Below, piece after piece: positions 27,751 through 36,409 of a stretch of 63,161 bases of DNA. The position numbers were made by a program, and so were the translations under genes. Each line of letters starts with the position of its first letter. The first letter of the stretch is position 1. Under the pieces are notes generated by a model, which saw nothing but the letters and a program-made list of their open reading frames with translations, made no database searches and was not told where the DNA came from. The DNA is from DATCRE01 sp964235605 (lineage in GTDB: Bacteria > Bacteroidota > Bacteroidia > Cytophagales > Cyclobacteriaceae), in contig CAXSCR010000019.1 in the NCBI GenBank assembly GCA_964235605.1, forward strand, positions 1 through 63,161. The letters run 5' to 3'.

Positions 27751-28947
27751 TTATTTAAAAGTGGCTAGTGTTTCTTTTAGTCGCTTTAGTGCTTCCCTTA
27801 AATCTTTTTCTGAGGCGGCGTAAGAAAGTCTGATACACTTCGGGTCGCCGAAAGCGCTGCCTGGAACTAACGAAACGTGTGCCTTCTCGAGCATATATAA
27901 ACAGAAGTCATCGCCATCTTTAATGGTTACACTACCGTCAGATTTACCAAAGTAATGGCTTACATCCGGAAAGAAATAAAACGCACCTTGAGGGTAGTTT
28001 GATTTTACGCCTGGTATTTCTTTTAAAAGGTTAAAAACTATTTCACGACGTTTTTGATATTCTTCAACCATTTTATTAGTTGGTTCTATATCGCCGGTAA
28101 TGGCTGCTAAAGCTGCGCGCTGTGCTATAGAGCAGTTAGCAGAAGTTATCTGACCTTGCACTTTGTTACATCCGTCTGCTATCCATTTTGGTCCAGCAAT
28201 ATAACCTACTCTCCATCCTGTCATTGCATACCCTTTTGCAAATCCGTTTACCGTTATAGTACGGTCAAACATGCCTGGAAATGAAGCAATACTTACTTGT
28301 TCACCTGTATAATTAATGTGCTCGTAAATCTCATCAGCAATTATCAACAGACTCTCATGTTTCAGCACGATATCGGCAATAGCATGGAGTTCTTTTTTAG
28401 AGAACACTGAGCCCGTCGGATTACAAGGTGATGAAAATATGATGGCCTTTGTCTTTGGCGTGATGGCAGCTTGTAGTTGTGCCGCTGTAACTTTAAAATC
28501 GTTTTCAATTCCACCACTTATAATAACAGGTGTGCCTTCTGCTAGACGCACTAAGGCATCGTAACTTACCCAATAAGGTGAAAAAACGATTACCTCATCA
28601 CCTGCATTAATCAACGCAAGCATGGCATTGGCAATAGATTGCTTTGCGCCATTTGAAACCACTATGTGCTCTGCCTTATACGGTACATTATTATCTTTTT
28701 GATACTTGGCAGCTATCGCTTCGCGCAAATCTTGATAACCAGCTACCGGAGGATATGCAAAGTATTTACCGTCATCAATTGCCTTCTTGGCTGCATCGCA
28801 AATATGTTGAGGGGTTTTAAAATCTGGTTCTCCCAAACTAAGGCCAATAACATCAATGCCTCTAGTTTTGAACTCACGCGCCTTTGCGGCCATGGCCAGT
28901 GTTGCCGATTCTTCAATCGCTTCAATGCGGTTAGACAGTTTTTTCAT
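27751..28947 (-). CDS. aspC: Aspartate aminotransferase, class I
   Basis: The ATG at 28947 (MKKLSNRIEAIEESATLAM) is the standard start of bacterial type Ib aspartate aminotransferases and gives 398 residues; the longer frame adds an untypical hydrophobic leader. Key motifs are GLSLGEPDF, SSPCNPTGSVF and the lysine in NGFAKGYAMTGWRVGY. It exchanges amino groups between aspartate and 2-oxoglutarate; some relatives also take aromatic or prephenate substrates. The upstream gap is filled with word repeats. Confidence 0.92.
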   Translation of the reverse strand: MKKLSNRIEAIEESATLAMAAKAREFKTRGIDVIGLSLGEPDFKTPQHICDAAKKAIDDGKYFAYPPVAGYQDLREAIAAKYQKDNNVPYKAEHIVVSNGAKQSIANAMLALINAGDEVIVFSPYWVSYDALVRLAEGTPVIISGGIENDFKVTAAQLQAAITPKTKAIIFSSPCNPTGSVFSKKELHAIADIVLKHESLLIIADEIYEHINYTGEQVSIASFPGMFDRTITVNGFAKGYAMTGWRVGYIAGPKWIADGCNKVQGQITSANCSIAQRAALAAITGDIEPTNKMVEEYQKRREIVFNLLKEIPGVKSNYPQGAFYFFPDVSHYFGKSDGSVTIKDGDDFCLYMLEKAHVSLVPGSAFGDPKCIRLSYAASEKDLREALKRLKETLATFK

Positions 28948-29006
28948 AGTTGTTTTAAATGAAAGCGTGCAAAGAAAAGAAATAATTATCAATTAGTAAA
29001 CGGGGG

Positions 29007-29261
29007 ATAATTATCAATGTGCAGATGTGCAAATGAGAGCGGCGTTAGGCTAACGAGTAAGATAAGATTGGCATGTAGATAGATAATTATCAATGATCAA
29101 TGATCAATGTGCAGATGTGCAAATGGGAAACGGATTAGTCTAATGTGCTAACGTCTAGCATATAGGTGAACGAATCTAACAAGTTTCAGAGTACCTAATT
29201 TGCACATTAGCACATTGATAATTGATAATTACAACTGCACATTGATAATTGATAATTAATT
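29007..29261. repeat. Cluster of TTATCAATGTGC / GTGCAAATG repeats in both orientations
   Basis: Two direct copies of ATAATTATCAATG...TGTGCAGATGTGCAAATG (29007-29035 and 29093-29125) face two inverted copies built from TTGCACATT...GCACATTGATAATT (29199-29230 and 29236-29261). The last runs into the recR stop codon. The arrangement could fold as a long imperfect stem. A related copy is at 5101-5135. This is probably a family of short interspersed intergenic repeats. Confidence 0.75.
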
Positions 29262-29864
29262 AAAGAGCGTTCTCCCAAGTATACTGCGTCCTAGTGTAAT
29301 TTCATCTGCATACTCAAGGTCACCGCCGACTGGAACGCCGCGCGCAATGACACTCACTTTAATTTGTACGTCTTTAAGCCTTTTGTTGATATAGAAAGCA
29401 GTGGTGTCCCCTTCCATTGTTGGGCTAAATCCTAAAATCAATTCTCTAATTTCCGAGGTGCTATCATTAAGCCTGTTGACCAGGGTCTGGATATTTAATT
29501 CATTGGGGCCTATACCATTAATTGGAGATATGACACCACCAAGAATGTGATATAAACCATTGTATTGCGCTGTATTTTCAATGGCCATTACATCTTTGAT
29601 GTCCTCAACTACACATACTATCGTTCTATCGCGCCTATGACTGCTGCAAATAGCACATTTTTCTACATCAGAAATGTTATGACAAATAATACAAAATCGA
29701 ATTTTTGTGCGGAGGTTATGTAGAGAATCTGTAAGTAAGAAGGTACTAGTTTCTTTTTCTTTGATGAGATGCAATACAAGTCTCAAGGCGGTTTTTTTGC
29801 CAATACCCGGAAGTTTAGCTATTTGAGTAACGGCTTCTTCAATAAGTTTTGAAGGATACTCCAT
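29256..29864 (-). CDS. recR: Recombination protein RecR
   Basis: The 202-residue protein has the N-terminal helix-hairpin-helix (LPGIGKKTALRLVLHL), a four-Cys zinc finger (CIICHNISDVEKCAIC) and a Toprim domain (TIVCVVEDIKDVMAIE). It forms a ring that works with RecO and RecF to load RecA at gaps. clpS lies 8 bp upstream on the same strand. Confidence 0.96.
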   Translation of the reverse strand: MEYPSKLIEEAVTQIAKLPGIGKKTALRLVLHLIKEKETSTFLLTDSLHNLRTKIRFCIICHNISDVEKCAICSSHRRDRTIVCVVEDIKDVMAIENTAQYNGLYHILGGVISPINGIGPNELNIQTLVNRLNDSTSEIRELILGFSPTMEGDTTAFYINKRLKDVQIKVSVIARGVPVGGDLEYADEITLGRSILGRTLFN

Positions 29865-29872
29865 TAGCTTAC

Positions 29873-30154
29873 TTAAACAATCTTAGCATCTATTCCTACC
29901 TCGCATATTGCCTCACGCATAGGAAGCAGAAAATCAAATGAACCATTTTTTACAGCACACTTTCCTTTATGGTGAATAAGCAGGGTACACTGTTCAGCTT
30001 GCTCCGCAGTATGTTTACAAACGCGTATTAATGTTTGGATAACATGCTCAAAGGTATTCACATCATCATTGAACACAATCAAGTCCATCACATCCGTTGT
30101 TTCAACGGCCTCCATCACATCCGTAAGTTCCTCTTGTTGGTAAGCTGGTTTCAT
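29873..30154 (-). CDS. clpS: ClpS adaptor of the ClpAP/ClpCP protease
   Basis: The ATG at 30154 (MKPAYQQEELTDVMEAV) gives 93 residues; an ATG at 30172 would add six. The core NDDVNTFEHVIQTLIRVC forms the N-degron pocket of ClpS, and the C-terminal VKNGSFDFLLPMREAICEVGI region is the usual end. ClpS delivers substrates with bulky N-terminal residues to the Clp unfoldase. A TACCTTTG -7 element overlaps the longer start, supporting the shorter one. Confidence 0.9.
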   Translation of the reverse strand: MKPAYQQEELTDVMEAVETTDVMDLIVFNDDVNTFEHVIQTLIRVCKHTAEQAEQCTLLIHHKGKCAVKNGSFDFLLPMREAICEVGIDAKIV

Positions 30155-30171
30155 GGCTTCAATATTTATCA

Positions 30172-30179
30172 CAAAGGTA
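30172..30179 (-). promoter_or_regulatory. Candidate -7 element for clpS-recR
   Basis: On the minus strand this reads TACCTTTG, a match to the Bacteroidota TAnnTTTG box, 17 bp before the preferred clpS start. No TTTG lies 19-21 bases upstream, so support is partial. Confidence 0.35.
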
Positions 30180-30291
30180 ACAATCTCGCGTTGATTTTAG
30201 ATTCATATGCCCATGGATTCTTACTGAAAGTTTTGCATTTCGGACGGATTTAAGCATTCTTTGTTTATTCTAATGCTATAAAAGATCTAAC

Positions 30292-31812
30292 ATGAGTCCT
30301 ACACTGGTTGTTGTTATCATGGTAATTTATTTTGCTGTGTTGATTGGTATCTCAATCATCACATCCAGAGGTGCTGACACCAATACATTTTTTACAGCAA
30401 ATAGGCAATCTCCCTGGTTTTTAGTGGCTTTTGGGATGATCGGGTCCTCACTTTCAGGCGTAACCTTTATCTCAGTTCCTGGCAACGTTGCAAAAACCGG
30501 CTTTGGGTATTTTCAAATTGTGTTAGGATACCTTGTTGGATACTGGATTATAATTGGTGTGCTAATGCCCTTGTATTATCGAATGAATCTTATATCCATC
30601 TATACTTATCTGGAGAAACGCTTTAGCTTCTGGTCGTATAAAACGGGTGCATTTTTATTTCTTATTTCTCGTACTATAGGCTCGTCATTACGACTGTATA
30701 TTGCGGCTGCAGTGCTGCAACTTTTTCTTTTTGACGCTTGGCACGTACCATTTTTTGTAACTGTAGCTACCACCATAGCATTAATATGGCTCTATACTTT
30801 TAAGGGCGGCGTTAAAACAATTGTATGGACCGATTCCTTCCAAACCATTTTTTTGATTTCCGCAGTGTGCATAACGGTTTGGCAAATAACCAGTAAACTG
30901 GATCTCTCATTTGGAGAAATGCTCACTACAGTGAGCCAAAGCGATTATTCAAAAATGTTCTATTTAGACAATCCCAATTCAGCCTCATTCTTCTTTAAAC
31001 AATTTTTAGGAGGTATGTTTATAACCATCTCAATGACCGGATTGGATCAAGAGATCATGCAAAAAAATCTAACTTGTAAAACGTTAGGTGATGCCCAGAA
31101 AAATATGTTCTGGTTTAGCATTATCCTAGTAATCGTCAATCTACTTTTCTTAGTGCTTGGGGCCTTGCTTTACTTATACAGCACTAAAAACAATCTGCCT
31201 TTACCGGCGCTATCAGATGAGTTATTTCCAAAGCTTGCATTGAATGAATTGGGTTTAGCGGTGGGTGTATTTTTTCTATTGGGAATTATAGCATCATCTT
31301 ACGCGAGTGCAGACTCTGCGTTAGCCGGGCTTACAACTTCATTTTGTATCGATTTTCTGAATTTTAAAAACAAAACAGAAGAGAAGAAACGCAAGCAAAA
31401 GTTTATTGTTCACGTTGGTTTTTCTGTGCTGTTCCTTTTCATCATTCTAATATTTAAAGAGGTAAATGAACGATCAGTTATAGACGCTGTACTAAGTGTA
31501 GCTGGGTATACCTATGGGCCACTTTTAGGTCTGTTCACTTTTGGATTAATAACAAAACGCCAGGTAAGCGATAAGTTTGTGCCGCTAGTTTGTCTTGGTG
31601 CTATTCTATTATCCATTTTAATAAATCCGCCATCACAGAAAATTATGTGTGAGAAACTTCCTGAGATGTTTTGTCAATACTCACATTGGCGTAGTGATTT
31701 TTTAAATGGTTATGAAATAGGCTTGGAACTTTTGGCTATTAATGGAATGATTACATTTTTAGGTTTATGGTTGATCTCCTTTAAACCAACGCATGAAGCC
31801 GAATCGTTGTAA
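30292..31812 (+). CDS. Sodium:solute symporter family transporter
   Basis: The 506-residue protein has about 13 membrane helices and the SSS signatures FTANRQSPWFLVAFGMIGSS near residue 34 and ASSYASADSALAGLTTSFCIDF near 340. It should couple sodium entry to uptake of an organic solute. The substrate is not evident; sugars, amino acids, sialic acid and pantothenate are all known in the family. It is monocistronic. Confidence 0.92.
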   Translation: MSPTLVVVIMVIYFAVLIGISIITSRGADTNTFFTANRQSPWFLVAFGMIGSSLSGVTFISVPGNVAKTGFGYFQIVLGYLVGYWIIIGVLMPLYYRMNLISIYTYLEKRFSFWSYKTGAFLFLISRTIGSSLRLYIAAAVLQLFLFDAWHVPFFVTVATTIALIWLYTFKGGVKTIVWTDSFQTIFLISAVCITVWQITSKLDLSFGEMLTTVSQSDYSKMFYLDNPNSASFFFKQFLGGMFITISMTGLDQEIMQKNLTCKTLGDAQKNMFWFSIILVIVNLLFLVLGALLYLYSTKNNLPLPALSDELFPKLALNELGLAVGVFFLLGIIASSYASADSALAGLTTSFCIDFLNFKNKTEEKKRKQKFIVHVGFSVLFLFIILIFKEVNERSVIDAVLSVAGYTYGPLLGLFTFGLITKRQVSDKFVPLVCLGAILLSILINPPSQKIMCEKLPEMFCQYSHWRSDFLNGYEIGLELLAINGMITFLGLWLISFKPTHEAESL

Positions 31813-32060
31813 AGGACCTGACACCCTATAAAAAGGAAAAGGCCACCCCTATTTACAAGGTGACCGTGACCCGATTAAACCAACCCACTTATCTTTCATG
31901 CTTTGTTCTTCCAAGAACGCTGCTGTATTTCTATGTTCTAATTCGAGATGATATCTGCGAACCACATGCCATTAGATAAAATGGCTTAAACATTAAAAAT
32001 TCACAGTTGGATTAATAAACAATCCAGATTTGGGAAGTGTTTTTCTCAGACGTAATAAGA

Positions 32061-32405
32061 TCAAAGCATTTCTTTGGAGGGATCCCAGAAAAGCTCATTG
32101 AATTTATCGACTTTATCCTTAATTATTTCTATTCCCTCCTTCTCTAATAGATTTTGCATTGTGCCAGGTGTTTTAAAATGTTGCTTGCCTGTAAGAAGTC
32201 CTTTACTGTTCACCACCCGATGCGCGGGAACACCTCGAGGACTAACATTCATTGCCCAGCCCACCATTCTTGCGCTAGACTTGGCGCCTAAATAATGGCC
32301 AATTGCTCCATAACTTGTTACCCTACCCTTCGGAATAAGTTTAACTACCTCATATACATCACTAAAAAAGTTATTTTCGATCTTCGTCTTTTTTTCGAGC
32401 GGCAT
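32061..32405 (-). CDS. Alkyltransferase-like protein (ATL), Cys replaced
   Basis: The 114-residue protein is the DNA-binding domain of O6-alkylguanine alkyltransferases: VYEVVKLIPKGRVTSYGAIGHYLG and ARMVGWAMN. The active-site motif PCHR is PAHRVV here. The acceptor Cys is therefore Ala and the protein cannot take up alkyl groups. ATL proteins instead bind alkylated guanine and hand it to nucleotide excision repair. Length is typical for ATLs. Confidence 0.92.
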   Translation of the reverse strand: MPLEKKTKIENNFFSDVYEVVKLIPKGRVTSYGAIGHYLGAKSSARMVGWAMNVSPRGVPAHRVVNSKGLLTGKQHFKTPGTMQNLLEKEGIEIIKDKVDKFNELFWDPSKEML

Positions 32406-32409
32406 TCGT

Positions 32410-33294
32410 ATGCTGGTTGATCTTGTTAAATTTACAATTCATAAAAATAATGTGAAGCATTCATTTGTACTCGTTTTAATCGTATTGAGTTTCTCATCTT
32501 TTGGACAAAGTGTTCATGACATCCATTTTCCTGATTCTGTTGGATGGAACATTCTTAATGAAAATGAAGAACTCACCTTCGATGTTAAAGCCGTTAATAA
32601 CAGAGAATAGCTTACGCTTCTCCATAGAGGGTATAGAAGGTCTAGGAATAATTTTGATTCATTAGGCCATTTAAAAGAGAACACCGCCTTACAATATGAA
32701 TTCACCTAGATACCCGGATATGGTTTTGTCTCTGAGGTTCAAAGATCATATACATACCGTTATAATCACCTTCTATTCATTAGATAAAACAAAATAACAG
32801 AGCAGAGCGCAAAGTAAAAATAAGGATAAATGACGCTGAAAACCTGATTGAAAAAGATGCGCACCAATATCTGAAATATCGTAATAACCTGATCGACGCG
32901 CTGCTTTTAATACAGGACCTGGACGCCAACCAAAAGAAACTCAATCATGACTATAGAAAAGCAAAACGTGGTAAAAAGCAACGATCTATCGTCAACGCCA
33001 CCTTTGGCGCTGTCTCAGGCTTCTCCCCCAATAATTTTTCAACCCAACCACGCTAAAGTGGTGGGCGGAGTAGGTGGTACAACGGTCTTAACCCTCGGCA
33101 CCCTGGAGGCTGCGGAAGTAATTGGAAAGTCTAGACAGGACATCCTGGAACGTATTAAAACAGGTATTGAGATTAGAAACAAAATACAGTCTGCTGAAAA
33201 TGAGTTTGCTCGAAGGTTTACTTTGAAGTCGGTCAGCAGAAGCCCTGATTTTGAAAAAGAAATCGACAAACTAAGGACCACCATGAACGACTAA
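32410..33294 (+). pseudogene. Decayed exported protein gene in three pieces
   Basis: Frame 1 from 32410 encodes a signal-peptide start (FVLVLIVLSFSSFGQ) and HFPDSVGWNILNENEEL. It then meets in-frame stops, with coding-like sequence continuing (FDSLGHL, PGYGFVSEVQ). Frame 3 from 32805 to 33056 encodes a coiled-coil stretch (YLKYRNNLIDALLLIQDLD) ending RSIVNATFGAVSGFSPN. Frame 1 resumes at about 33045 with HAKVVGGVGGTTVLTLGTLEA and a helical tail to 33294. Together the pieces read as one protein shortened by deletions, with at least two stops and two frame changes. The intact relatives I recall in Bacteroidota are exported proteins of unknown function. The separate ORF at 32947-33294 should not be taken as a gene. 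Confidence 0.75.
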
Positions 33295-33432
33295 AAACTG
33301 GTTTTGCTAACTTGACGCCGAAGATAAAGGTGTAAAAAGGTCTAAAATCAGTACTAAAGACATCAAAAAAGTCTTTTGGACTTCAGCGAAAAGTAAATTG
33401 ATGAAATATTGTACGTCTATTTTTCAAACTGA

Positions 33433-33463
33433 TTTGCAGGATTTATCGAAAAGTCTACATTTG
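33433..33463 (+). promoter_or_regulatory. Bacteroidota-type promoter of tRNA-Ser
   Basis: TTTG at 33433-33436, exactly 19 bases, then TACATTTG at 33456-33463 match the -33 TTTG and -7 TAnnTTTG consensus. Transcription should start near 33470, 20 bp before the tRNA. It is the best promoter in the window. Confidence 0.88.
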
Positions 33464-33489
33464 CAGTCCGAAAACGGACCGCAATACAC

Positions 33490-33574
33490 AGAGGAGTGGC
33501 AGAGCGGTCGAATGCGGCGGTCTTGAAAACCGTTGTACCGCAAGGTACCGGGGGTTCGAATCCCTCCTCCTCTG
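33490..33574 (+). tRNA. tRNA-Ser (anticodon UGA)
   Basis: The 85-nt sequence folds as a class II tRNA. Acceptor arms AGAGGAG / CTCCTCT pair fully, the anticodon stem GCGGT / ACCGT holds the loop CTTGAAA with anticodon TGA at 33524-33526, a long variable arm (TGTACCGCAAGGTACC) follows, and the T arm is GGGGG-TTCGAAT-CCCTC. The discriminator is G, as for serine. CCA is not encoded. It reads UCA and other UCN codons. Confidence 0.97.
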
Positions 33575-33598
33575 CTTAGTTAATACCAAACAAGCTTA

Positions 33599-33633
33599 AA
33601 CCTCGAATTCCTTATAGATTCGAGGTTTTTTGT
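33599..33633 (+). terminator. Rho-independent terminator after tRNA-Ser
   Basis: AACCTCGAAT and ATTCGAGGTT form a perfect 10-bp stem with a 9-base loop, followed by a T run (TTTTTTGTTTTT). It lies 24 bp after the tRNA. Confidence 0.9.
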
Positions 33634-33709
33634 TTTTAGACTCGCCAAATCATTCAATAGTCGCAATTTGTTTGGTGCCACTTCCAATGCCAGTAGAAAT
33701 TCACAAAGT

Positions 33710-34330
33710 TTAATTAAATCCTCCACCGGTTGTCATGCCATAGAGATATTCATCGTTGCCATCAATCACACCGTAGGGTGCCCAACCTCCTGGGCCATCC
33801 GTAAAGTCATGCAAGGTTTCATAGGCAGTGCCATCCTTTTGAGGCAAAATAAAGTGCCTGAGTTGTACAGCCCCCTTGAAAACGTTGCGCTATATAAATA
33901 TCCATCAGTGGCTTCTACAAGGGGAAAAGAAAGGTTAGTATCCCCGAACCGGAAAAGTATGAATAGTTTCCGCATCACGGTTTGGTTCATCTGCCATAAA
34001 CTTAAAGATATTAGCGCGCTGAACGTCAGTATCACGTGTGGCCACATATAGGTGTTTATCGGATGCTAATATCAAATCGCCAGTAAAGTAATTTGATGGA
34101 CTGATCGTGAATTGCCCATCATAGTTATACATAAAAGCAGACGCGTTTCCATAAATAGCCGGATCGGTAAGCAAACCATAAAAGCCAGTGGGTGTTTGCG
34201 CAAGGGCATTCCAGTAAGCTGGTTCGTTGGGTAAGTCGTGATGAACGGTTAATTTTGAACTGTCAATACTATAGCTTAACAGCACGCCGTTGTTATAGGC
34301 TCCTCCCCATAAAAGCCTACGTGCTCATAC
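33710..34330 (-). pseudogene. Frameshifted GloVer-repeat protein remnant
   Basis: Three consecutive minus-strand stretches share the repeat pattern of GloVer-type tandem repeats (phrases such as TDGYLYSATFSRGLYNSGTLF and NDEYLYGMTTGGGFN). The first stretch (LLWGGAYNNGVLLSYSID ... ETIHTF) breaks near 33960. The second ends near 33835, where an A seems missing from an AAAA run. The third returns to the first frame and stops at 33710. No start codon or signal peptide is left. Intact proteins of this kind are secreted beta-propeller-like proteins. Confidence 0.75.
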
Positions 34331-34404
34331 AATTCCTGTATCGCAACATTGTTGTTAAGAATGTTCTTCCTGTCTAAACTCGAGGTTGTTAAATCGGTTG
34401 CCAT
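34276..34404 (-). pseudogene. N-terminal fragment of a possible DNA-binding protein
   Basis: The ATG at 34404 opens 42 codons beginning MATDLTTSSLDRKNILNNN and AIQELYEHVGF before running into the GloVer remnant in another frame. The start resembles Bacteroidota proteins that begin with a similar TSLDRQNILNN motif and are found in mobile regions; this is from memory and weak. The rest of such a gene is gone, which suggests a deletion junction near 34318. Confidence 0.35.
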
Positions 34405-34669
34405 AGCTTATCTCTTCACGGATTCATCAAGTTATTTCAATTAAATCATTTTGATAATAAAGGTAATGCTTTGACAGGGAAATAATTTCATTTGAGTTAG
34501 CAAAAAAATAAAATGACTTATCGCATCTTCTTCAAATAAATCTGATGCTTTTATCCTTTGGGAAAGGAAACTGTATTGTTTGTCAACTCATTAAAATTTA
34601 AAAGCAGATCCTTATCGTTAAAAGAGGAAACCTAATGTAGGTAAGTAAATCAAAATGATGAGCAGTGTC

Positions 34670-35983
34670 TTATAGACGCCTAATCGTGGGCAAATCTGGG
34701 ATATAGATATCAAATCTAGCGCCTTGGTTTAACTTGCCTGTTGCAGTAATAATGCCATTGTGATTTTCAATAATTCGTTTGCAGATAGCAAGTCCAATGC
34801 CAGTTCCTATAAATTCTTCCTTGCTGTGAAGACGCTGAAACATGTCGAAGATTCGCTCTTTGTATTTATTCTCGAAGCCAATTCCATTGTCAGTATAGGT
34901 GATATGACAATAATTTGTTGTTGTTGAGAGTTTTCTATCAATTGAATTATACTTTTTATTATTCATTGATTTCGCCTTAACATTTTTTGCTTTGATTGTA
35001 ATATGTGGCGATACATTTACTCTGGAGAATTTCAGTGAGTTACTTATTAGATTATATAAAATCTGAGAAAATTGAAATGGTATAATATTTACTTCACACA
35101 GTTTTGGTGATTGTATGATCGCTTTTTTTTCCAGTATTTCTTCCTTTAGATCATTTTTTACATCATTGACAATTACATTGAGGTCAGTCTTTTCAAGTTT
35201 ATGTTCATAATTTTTTGTGCGTGAGAATGACAGCAGGTCTTCTATCAGGTTCTGCATTCGTTTGGCCGTTTCATAGGCTCGTTGTAAATACATCTTGCTT
35301 TCGGCTGATAAGTTACCTTCTTCATTTAAAATACAACTAATGAAATTGCGTATTTTACGGAGCGGCTCCTGCATATCATGGCTGGATATATAGGTAAAGG
35401 ATGTCAAATCTTTGTTTGCAATTTCGAGTTCCAGATTCTTTTGTTCTAATTGATTGGATTTGTTTTTTAACTCCTCCTGATTTTTATTTTGGACAGTTAA
35501 GTCTGTAAGGATTAGACTTAATAAGATTTTTTTATCTAACGCTAACGCATTTATGGAGATGAGTACAGGTAAAGATTTACCGGTACTGGTATATAGCGGA
35601 ATTTCTTCTTTTATTGGGTTCTTTCTGCCCTTTGTTAAAAGTGCTTCAATATGTTTTTTTGAAGTATCATTGATAAAAGTACTAAATTTTTTTCCTATTA
35701 CTTTTTGTAAGGGTAGCTTTATCATACTAGCGAAATGTGAATTGCAATACGCAATGGTTCCATTTTTGTTGAGCGTAACTGCTCCTTCATGCATATTCTC
35801 AATTAAAATCCGGTACGTTTTGTCTGCGCTTATCTCGGTATATACTTTTAATTTATTTTTGTTGGGGATTATTACGGCATCGATATTATTTATTTTAAGA
35901 TCATCAAGCTGATGCTTAAGCATGGCATTTGCTTCCGTCAACTTTTTAATTTCTTTCAAAAGGGTTGTGTTGCTTTTCGCCAT
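34670..35983 (-). CDS. PAS-domain sensor histidine kinase of the Kai operon
   Basis: The 437-residue protein has an N-terminal coiled coil (about 5-30), one PAS domain (about 55-165), a second coil (165-195), a dimerisation domain with the phospho-accepting H202 (YISSHDMQEPLRKIRNF) and an HATPase domain (NSLKFSR, YTDNGIGFENKYKERIF, GTGIGLAICKRII). No membrane segment is seen, so it is a cytoplasmic kinase. It lies 18 bp after kaiB. In cyanobacteria KaiC output goes through a histidine kinase (SasA), and this gene could play the like role, although it lacks the KaiB-like sensor domain of SasA. Confidence 0.9.
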   Translation of the reverse strand: MAKSNTTLLKEIKKLTEANAMLKHQLDDLKINNIDAVIIPNKNKLKVYTEISADKTYRILIENMHEGAVTLNKNGTIAYCNSHFASMIKLPLQKVIGKKFSTFINDTSKKHIEALLTKGRKNPIKEEIPLYTSTGKSLPVLISINALALDKKILLSLILTDLTVQNKNQEELKNKSNQLEQKNLELEIANKDLTSFTYISSHDMQEPLRKIRNFISCILNEEGNLSAESKMYLQRAYETAKRMQNLIEDLLSFSRTKNYEHKLEKTDLNVIVNDVKNDLKEEILEKKAIIQSPKLCEVNIIPFQFSQILYNLISNSLKFSRVNVSPHITIKAKNVKAKSMNNKKYNSIDRKLSTTTNYCHITYTDNGIGFENKYKERIFDMFQRLHSKEEFIGTGIGLAICKRIIENHNGIITATGKLNQGARFDIYIPDLPTIRRL

Positions 35984-36001
35984 ATATGTAAGAGCGAATA
36001 A

Positions 36002-36349
36002 TTATATAAGATTAAGTCCTTTGAGCACCTTTTCAGTATTGGATAAATCTCCAATCAGTCTTTGTTCCGGTAGGGGGAATTTTTTTATTAGTGCAGGTAT
36101 AGCAATTATATCTTCCCTCATTGCCAGTGTGGGTTGCTGATAGATATCAATTATTTCTAATTCATACCTGCCTTTTAAGTGTTGTTCACAGATTGCATTA
36201 ATGTTAGTGATGGCATTGGCGGAGTTCGGTAACATACCGGTGACAAACAATCGAAGAATGTATTTTTCACCGACTATCCTTTCTGTTTTACTCTTGACTT
36301 TTGTCTTTTTCGGTATTTTTTTTGACATCTTAAGCAGTGTATTTATCAA
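36002..36349 (-). CDS. kaiB: KaiB-like protein
   Basis: The 115-residue protein has a basic leader (KKIPKKTKVKSKT) and then the KaiB fold: YILRLFVTGMLPNSANAITNINAICEQHL, YELEIIDIYQQPTLAMREDIIAIPALIKKFPLPEQRLIGDLS compressed to its start. The thioredoxin-like pattern and the IPALIKK stretch are diagnostic. In the cyanobacterial clock KaiB switches fold to bind the CI ring of KaiC. The start could be at the second Met (36328). It lies 60 bp after kaiC. Confidence 0.92.
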   Translation of the reverse strand: MINTLLKMSKKIPKKTKVKSKTERIVGEKYILRLFVTGMLPNSANAITNINAICEQHLKGRYELEIIDIYQQPTLAMREDIIAIPALIKKFPLPEQRLIGDLSNTEKVLKGLNLI

Positions 36350-36409
36350 GTAACATGATCAATCAGCTTTAATCATCCTGTTTATTCATAATCTGTTTGT
36401 TTAATTTAA

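Noticed and set aside
29007..29261. CRISPR array
   Set aside because: Copies are degenerate, in both orientations and irregularly spaced, with no spacer pattern and no cas genes.
30235..30280. Promoter for the sodium:solute symporter
   Set aside because: A TTTG with ATTCTTTG 20 bases on is close, but the -7 box lacks the TA and the spacing is off.
32061..32405. Active O6-methylguanine-DNA methyltransferase
   Set aside because: The acceptor Cys of PCHR is Ala (PAHR), so it is an ATL protein.
32947..33294. 115-residue stand-alone gene
   Set aside because: It is the C-terminal piece of the pseudogene at 32410-33294; its first 30 residues are out-of-frame translation.
33766..34285. Two overlapping minus-strand genes of 93 and 116 residues
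   Set aside because: They are frames of one GloVer-repeat pseudogene.
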